In this document: piece by piece, positions 6,602-9,758 of the stretch | How the letters are laid out: each line of letters begins with the position of its first letter | Position numbering within the stretch: the first letter of the stretch is position 1 | Source of the DNA: Oscillospiraceae bacterium | GTDB lineage: Bacteria; Bacillota; Clostridia; Oscillospirales; Acutalibacteraceae | Length of the DNA stretch: 9,758 bases | Assembly: GCA_031267335.1 (NCBI GenBank) | Contig: JAIRZH010000065.1 | Coordinates: 1 to 9,758, forward strand | Direction: 5' to 3' | Program-made: the position numbers and the translations under genes | Notes under the pieces: generated by a model | The model's input: only the letters and a program-made list of their open reading frames with translations | Databases searched by the model: none | What the model was told of the DNA's origin: nothing

Positions 6602-7252
6602 CTAAGAAATATTAGACAGGCTTTTAGAAAAAGATCTATTAAATCTTTTAAATTTGCTGTGTTTTAATTCATTATTCGTTTCACTGGTTTGCATAAATTT
6701 TACTAAAGAAACTCCAGTTATGAGAGCACACAAAGAAGAAATCCAAATTATAGGTAATATATCAAATGGATTTTCAGCACCATAAGTTTTTCTTAATACT
6801 ATTAAAAATGTTGGAATTAATTGCAGACAAGCGATATTAAGAATCAAAAACATTATCATGCCATTTGTAGCTCGATGTTTACTGGAATTTAATTTTTGCA
6901 TTTCCTTCATGGCTAAAATTCCGTACGGAGTCGCGGCATTCCCAAGCCCTAGCAAATTAGAAACAATGTTTAAACATATTGGATGTAAAACTTTTTTATG
7001 ATCAATATATTCTGGAAATAAAAATTTAAAAATAGGGGAAAAAATATTCGATAATTTTTCGATAAGCCCGCTATCTTGTGCGATTTGCATTATTCCGGAC
7101 CAAAGAATCATGGCTCCTAAAGTAGAGACAATAATTTTTATTGCATCATCTGCGCCAGAAAGTAAAGCACTAGCTAAAGCATCGACACGCCCATTAATAA
7201 CGGCGCAAATCAAACTTGTGATAATCATAAATGCCCATATACTTCCGATCAC
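6602..7252 (-). CDS. spmA: Spore maturation protein A (SpmA), altered C-terminus
   Basis: This 216-residue, very hydrophobic membrane protein contains the hallmark NLLGLGNAATPYGILAM stretch (about 99-115) of the SpmA/nucleoside-recognition (Gate) family, and starts MIGSIWAFMI much like Bacillus SpmA. SpmA works with SpmB in dehydration of the spore core; the molecular mechanism is not settled. The start is GTG at 7252, with AAGGA nine bases upstream, 21 bp after the end of glmS, so the two genes are probably cotranscribed. The protein is about 20 residues longer than B. subtilis SpmA (about 196). The tail from roughly residue 187 is polar and basic, and the last six residues (SLSNIS) plus stop are encoded by a transposon-like inverted end. 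The native 3' end has therefore probably been replaced. spmB, which normally follows, is not present in the window. Confidence 0.9.
   Translation of the reverse strand: MIGSIWAFMIITSLICAVINGRVDALASALLSGADDAIKIIVSTLGAMILWSGIMQIAQDSGLIEKLSNIFSPIFKFLFPEYIDHKKVLHPICLNIVSNLLGLGNAATPYGILAMKEMQKLNSSKHRATNGMIMFLILNIACLQLIPTFLIVLRKTYGAENPFDILPIIWISSLCALITGVSLVKFMQTSETNNELKHSKFKRFNRSFSKSLSNIS
6603..6622. repeat. Solitary element end inside the 3' end of spmA
   Basis: These 20 bases match the right inverted end of the MITE-like element at 18 positions, including the full ATATTAGACAGGCT. They abut copy 2 (ending at 6601) and overlap the spmA stop codon and its last six codons. They look like the remnant of an earlier insertion into which, or next to which, the second copy arrived. 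Confidence 0.75.
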
Positions 7253-7261
7253 TATTTTTGT

Positions 7262-7266
7262 TCCTT
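7262..7266 (-). promoter_or_regulatory. Ribosome binding site of spmA
   Basis: AAGGA on the minus strand lies nine bases before the GTG start at 7252. It is located in the 21-bp gap after glmS and supports the GTG as start. Confidence 0.65.
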
Positions 7267-7273
7267 AATATTA

Positions 7274-9094
7274 TCATTCGACAGTTACTGATTTAGCCAA
7301 ATTTCTTGGTTTATCAATATCTCTTTTATGCAATAAAGCTACATAATATGCAAATAATTGTAGCGGAATTACAGTTAGGGAAGGCATCATTATAGAATGA
7401 ATCTTAGGAACACATAAAATATCATCAGCAACAGAAGAAATCGCATTAAAATTTTCTTTGGTTGTAATTGCTATACATAAAGCACCACGAGCACGTACTT
7501 CACGAATATTACTTATAGTTTTTTCAAAAAGACGCGGATCCGTCGCTAGTGCGATCACGATTGTTCCGTTTTCAACTAGTGAAATTGTGCCATGTTTAAG
7601 TTCGCCTGCTGCATATGCTTCGGAATGTATATAAGAAACTTCTTTGAATTTTAATGAACCTTCCATGCATACTGCATAATCGACGCCTCTACCAATGAAA
7701 AATACATTATCAGCTTGAGAATATTTTTGGGCAATTTTAAATACTTGATCTTTGCTTTTTAAAACTTCTTCAATTAGATTAGGCAAACTAATTAAATCTT
7801 GAAAATAAACTTCGAATTTTTCTTTAGATATTCTATTTAAAACTTTAGAAATATACAAAGACAGTGCATACATTACCGATAACTGAGCGCTGTAGGCTTT
7901 TGTTGTTGCGACGGCGACTTCAATCCCAGCCCATGTGTAAACAACAAAATTCGCTTCAGATGCTATCGAACTTCCGACTACATTAACAATTGCCAATGTT
8001 TTTGCACCGCGCCGTTTTGATTCACGCAGCGCAGCTAAACTATCGGCTGTTTCGCCAGATTGGCTTATAATAATTACAAGTGTATTTTTATCGATAATAG
8101 GAGATCTGTAACGGAACTCCGAAGCGAGCTCTACGTTAGTTGCAATTCTAACTATTTTTTCAAATGCGTATCTCGCAGCCATTCCAACATGATAAGACGA
8201 TCCACATGCGACAATGCAAATTTTATTTAAACTTTCTAAATAACTTTTATTTAATTCATTAATAACAATATCATTTTTTACGCATCGCAATAATAAAGTT
8301 TTTTTTATGGCCTCGGGTTGTTCCATAATTTCTTTAAGCATAAAATGTTCAAATCCATCTTTTTCACTCGACCCAATCTCCCAATCTATTTCAGCCATGT
8401 TTTTTTCAATTTTTTTACCTTGGAAATTATAAAAATTAACTTCCGATGCTCCCAAAACAGCTATTTCGCACTCATCTAACCGATATATGTGTTTTGTTCT
8501 ATCGGCAAATGCATAAATATCAGAAGCAATATAATTTTCGTTGTCGCCGATGCCTATAATAATCGGACTTTCTTTTTTAACAGCTATAATTTTATCTGGA
8601 AAATCAGAACATAAAATTCCCAATGCGAAAGATCCTTCCAGAGAACACACTGTTTTAATAACTGCCGAAAAAATATCATCTTCATATAAATAATCAATCA
8701 TCGCCGCTATTATTTCGCTATCGGTTTCCGAAATAAATTTAATATTTTTTTTAATTAATGATTTTTTTAAAACTATATAATTTTCTATAATTCCATTATG
8801 GACTATCGCGATTTTCCCTGATCTTCCAACATGAGGATGTGCATTTATATCAGATGGTTTTCCGTGAGTTGCCCATCTAGTATGGCCAATGCCTGAGTTC
8901 CCACAAAAATCCTTTGCATCAGAAATAGCTTTTTTGAGTACATTTATTCTTCCAGCTTTTTTAATCACATTTATTTTTGTATCACAAATGGCAATACCGG
9001 CAGAATCGTATCCACGATATTCAAGTTTTTTTAAAGCCTCAAGCAAAAAATCAGAAGCATTTTTTTTTCCAATATATCCTACAATTCCACACAT
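7274..9094 (-). CDS. glmS: Glutamine-fructose-6-phosphate aminotransferase (isomerizing), GlmS
   Basis: Makes glucosamine-6-phosphate from fructose-6-phosphate and glutamine, the first step toward UDP-GlcNAc for peptidoglycan; cytosolic. All 606 residues are present, the usual family length. Glutaminase domain (1 to about 235): Cys2 after Met removal is the nucleophile (MCGIVGYIG), with RGYDSAG 27-33, HTRWATHG 71-78 and HNGIIENY 99-106. First SIS domain: ACGSSYH 296-302, SQSGETADS 344-352 and the TTKAYSAQL segment at 397-405. Second SIS domain: GRGVDY 468-473, EGSLKFKE 478-485 and the SEAYAAGELKHG stretch ending at 502. The C-terminus KPRNLAKSVTVE is canonical. GAGGTG lies seven bases before the ATG. 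It is the first gene of a probable glmS-spmA transcript. No glmS ribozyme is visible upstream, although many Gram-positive glmS genes have one. Confidence 0.98.
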   Translation of the reverse strand: MCGIVGYIGKKNASDFLLEALKKLEYRGYDSAGIAICDTKINVIKKAGRINVLKKAISDAKDFCGNSGIGHTRWATHGKPSDINAHPHVGRSGKIAIVHNGIIENYIVLKKSLIKKNIKFISETDSEIIAAMIDYLYEDDIFSAVIKTVCSLEGSFALGILCSDFPDKIIAVKKESPIIIGIGDNENYIASDIYAFADRTKHIYRLDECEIAVLGASEVNFYNFQGKKIEKNMAEIDWEIGSSEKDGFEHFMLKEIMEQPEAIKKTLLLRCVKNDIVINELNKSYLESLNKICIVACGSSYHVGMAARYAFEKIVRIATNVELASEFRYRSPIIDKNTLVIIISQSGETADSLAALRESKRRGAKTLAIVNVVGSSIASEANFVVYTWAGIEVAVATTKAYSAQLSVMYALSLYISKVLNRISKEKFEVYFQDLISLPNLIEEVLKSKDQVFKIAQKYSQADNVFFIGRGVDYAVCMEGSLKFKEVSYIHSEAYAAGELKHGTISLVENGTIVIALATDPRLFEKTISNIREVRARGALCIAITTKENFNAISSVADDILCVPKIHSIMMPSLTVIPLQLFAYYVALLHKRDIDKPRNLAKSVTVE

Positions 9095-9101
9095 GTGTGA
9101 T

Positions 9102-9107
9102 CACCTC
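9102..9107 (-). promoter_or_regulatory. Ribosome binding site of glmS
   Basis: GAGGTG on the minus strand, seven bases before ATG at 9094, is a near-consensus Shine-Dalgarno site and fixes the start. Confidence 0.85.
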
Positions 9108-9576
9108 AAAAAAATATAAACGAATAATAATTAACACAAAAAAATATAAATTTTTCAAATTAATAACATATTTTATAAATATACAAATATTTACTTTAAA
9201 TTATCTCCGTTTGATGGAAATTTAATTTAAATAAACGCATTAAAATTTATTTAAAAACTAAATCTTAATTTATAATTTCAGTTAAGTTTAAAATTATTTT
9301 GGCCATAATTACCTGTAAAACTCATATAAGATTACATTAAACCAAATTTTATTTCTTAATTCAAAATTAAAATTATTCAAGATATTTTAAGTTTCAAAAA
9401 TAACCTTAATTAAGGCCTATTTCTGCTGCCCAATTATTTTTGGCATTTTTTGAAGCTTGTTAAATAATGATATATTTTAAAAATTTTGCGATATATAAAA
9501 AAATTAAAATTAAATTTTCAATTATGATTTATAACTTTGTTTATTTTCTATTTGTTTATTTTAATTTTAAAATTTA

Positions 9577-9599
9577 ACGTGAATTCAATTAATTCACGT
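9577..9599. repeat. 9-bp perfect hairpin
   Basis: ACGTGAATT (9577-9585) and AATTCACGT (9591-9599) are perfect inverted repeats around a five-base loop. No T-run typical of a terminator follows on either strand; it could be an operator-like palindrome or a repeat element part. Confidence 0.5.
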
Positions 9600-9688
9600 A
9601 ATTATTAGGTTTAGTATTTAAATGTCTGGGCCTGTTTCCACTACTGTTTAACGACCATATTTCGGTACTTTTTGATTTGTACTACGTT

Positions 9689-9726
9689 AAATTTTTTTAC
9701 AATACGTTAGTATTGTGAAAAAATTT
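9689..9726. repeat. 17-bp hairpin with GTTA loop
   Basis: Positions 9689-9705 pair with 9710-9726 around GTTA, with one G/T wobble. The apex AATAC-GTTA-GTATT is the same as the central hairpin of MITE-like copy 1 (4292-4307). It may act as a terminator for a gene beyond the window or be the core of a related repeat family. Confidence 0.6.
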
Positions 9727-9758
9727 TCTTTATTCAAACCAAAAATTACTCGAAATTT

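Larger units (their letters stand above)
9095..9758. other. Gene-free AT-rich region upstream of glmS
   Basis: No coding sequence or tRNA can be supported. I searched the leader of glmS on the minus strand for the conserved GC-containing core of the glmS ribozyme and see only AT-rich sequence. Several TATA-like hexamers exist, but none pairs convincingly with a -35 box, so I do not call a promoter. Near the end are two clean inverted repeats, listed separately, which suggest another intergenic repeat running off the window edge. Confidence 0.6.

Noticed and set aside
7274..9094. Possible frameshift or degeneration in glmS or spmA
   Set aside because: Both frames are uninterrupted and keep their family motifs; glmS has the full family length. 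Only the spmA tail is unusual.
8889..9225. Two small plus-strand open frames across the start of glmS
   Set aside because: They are antisense to the glutaminase domain of glmS and its AT-rich leader and show no family features.

Overview
This window looks like a chromosomal piece of a spore-forming, AT-rich member of the Bacillota, most likely Clostridia. Two things support this: a Csp-type (germination-protease) double subtilase and a SpmA spore-maturation homologue, both families being typical of endospore formers. Shine-Dalgarno sites are strong (GAGGTG, GGAG), GTG is used as a start, and the intergenic DNA is very AT-rich. I cannot name a genus.

Layout. Positions 1-543 hold no gene. This stretch carries a GC-richer repeat in two copies, a strong hairpin and an imperfect inverted repeat of about 100 bp. 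Positions 544-4080 (+) encode a 1178-residue protein made of two complete subtilisin-like units in tandem. It resembles the clostridial CspBA fusion, but both units keep the Asp/His/Ser triad. Three genes follow on the minus strand, listed here by falling coordinate. glmS (9094-7274) encodes glucosamine-6-phosphate synthase. spmA (7252-6602) starts 21 bp after glmS ends and is probably cotranscribed with it. A 620-residue protein of unknown function (6281-4419) has two hydrophobic segments, Pro/Thr/Asn repeats, a helical middle and a C-terminal third that looks to me like a degenerate Ras/Rab-type fold. Positions 9095-9758 hold no gene and contain two clear inverted repeats.

The unknown gene sits between two directly repeated, roughly 95% identical 226-227 bp units (4152-4378 and 6376-6601). 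Each unit contains a palindromic MITE-like element with ends GCCTGTC...GACAGGC, and one copy has TA on both sides. A further, partial element end forms the last six codons and stop of spmA. spmB, the usual partner of spmA, is absent where it would be expected. The simplest reading is that the repeat-flanked gene was inserted, or moved in by recombination, at the 3' end of spmA.

How the genes fit together: the Csp-like protease and SpmA both point to spore formation and germination. GlmS supplies amino sugar for peptidoglycan, including spore cortex, so glmS-spmA is a plausible pairing, although I see no direct evidence of co-regulation. The repeat-flanked 620-residue protein is the accessory and most novel part of the window.
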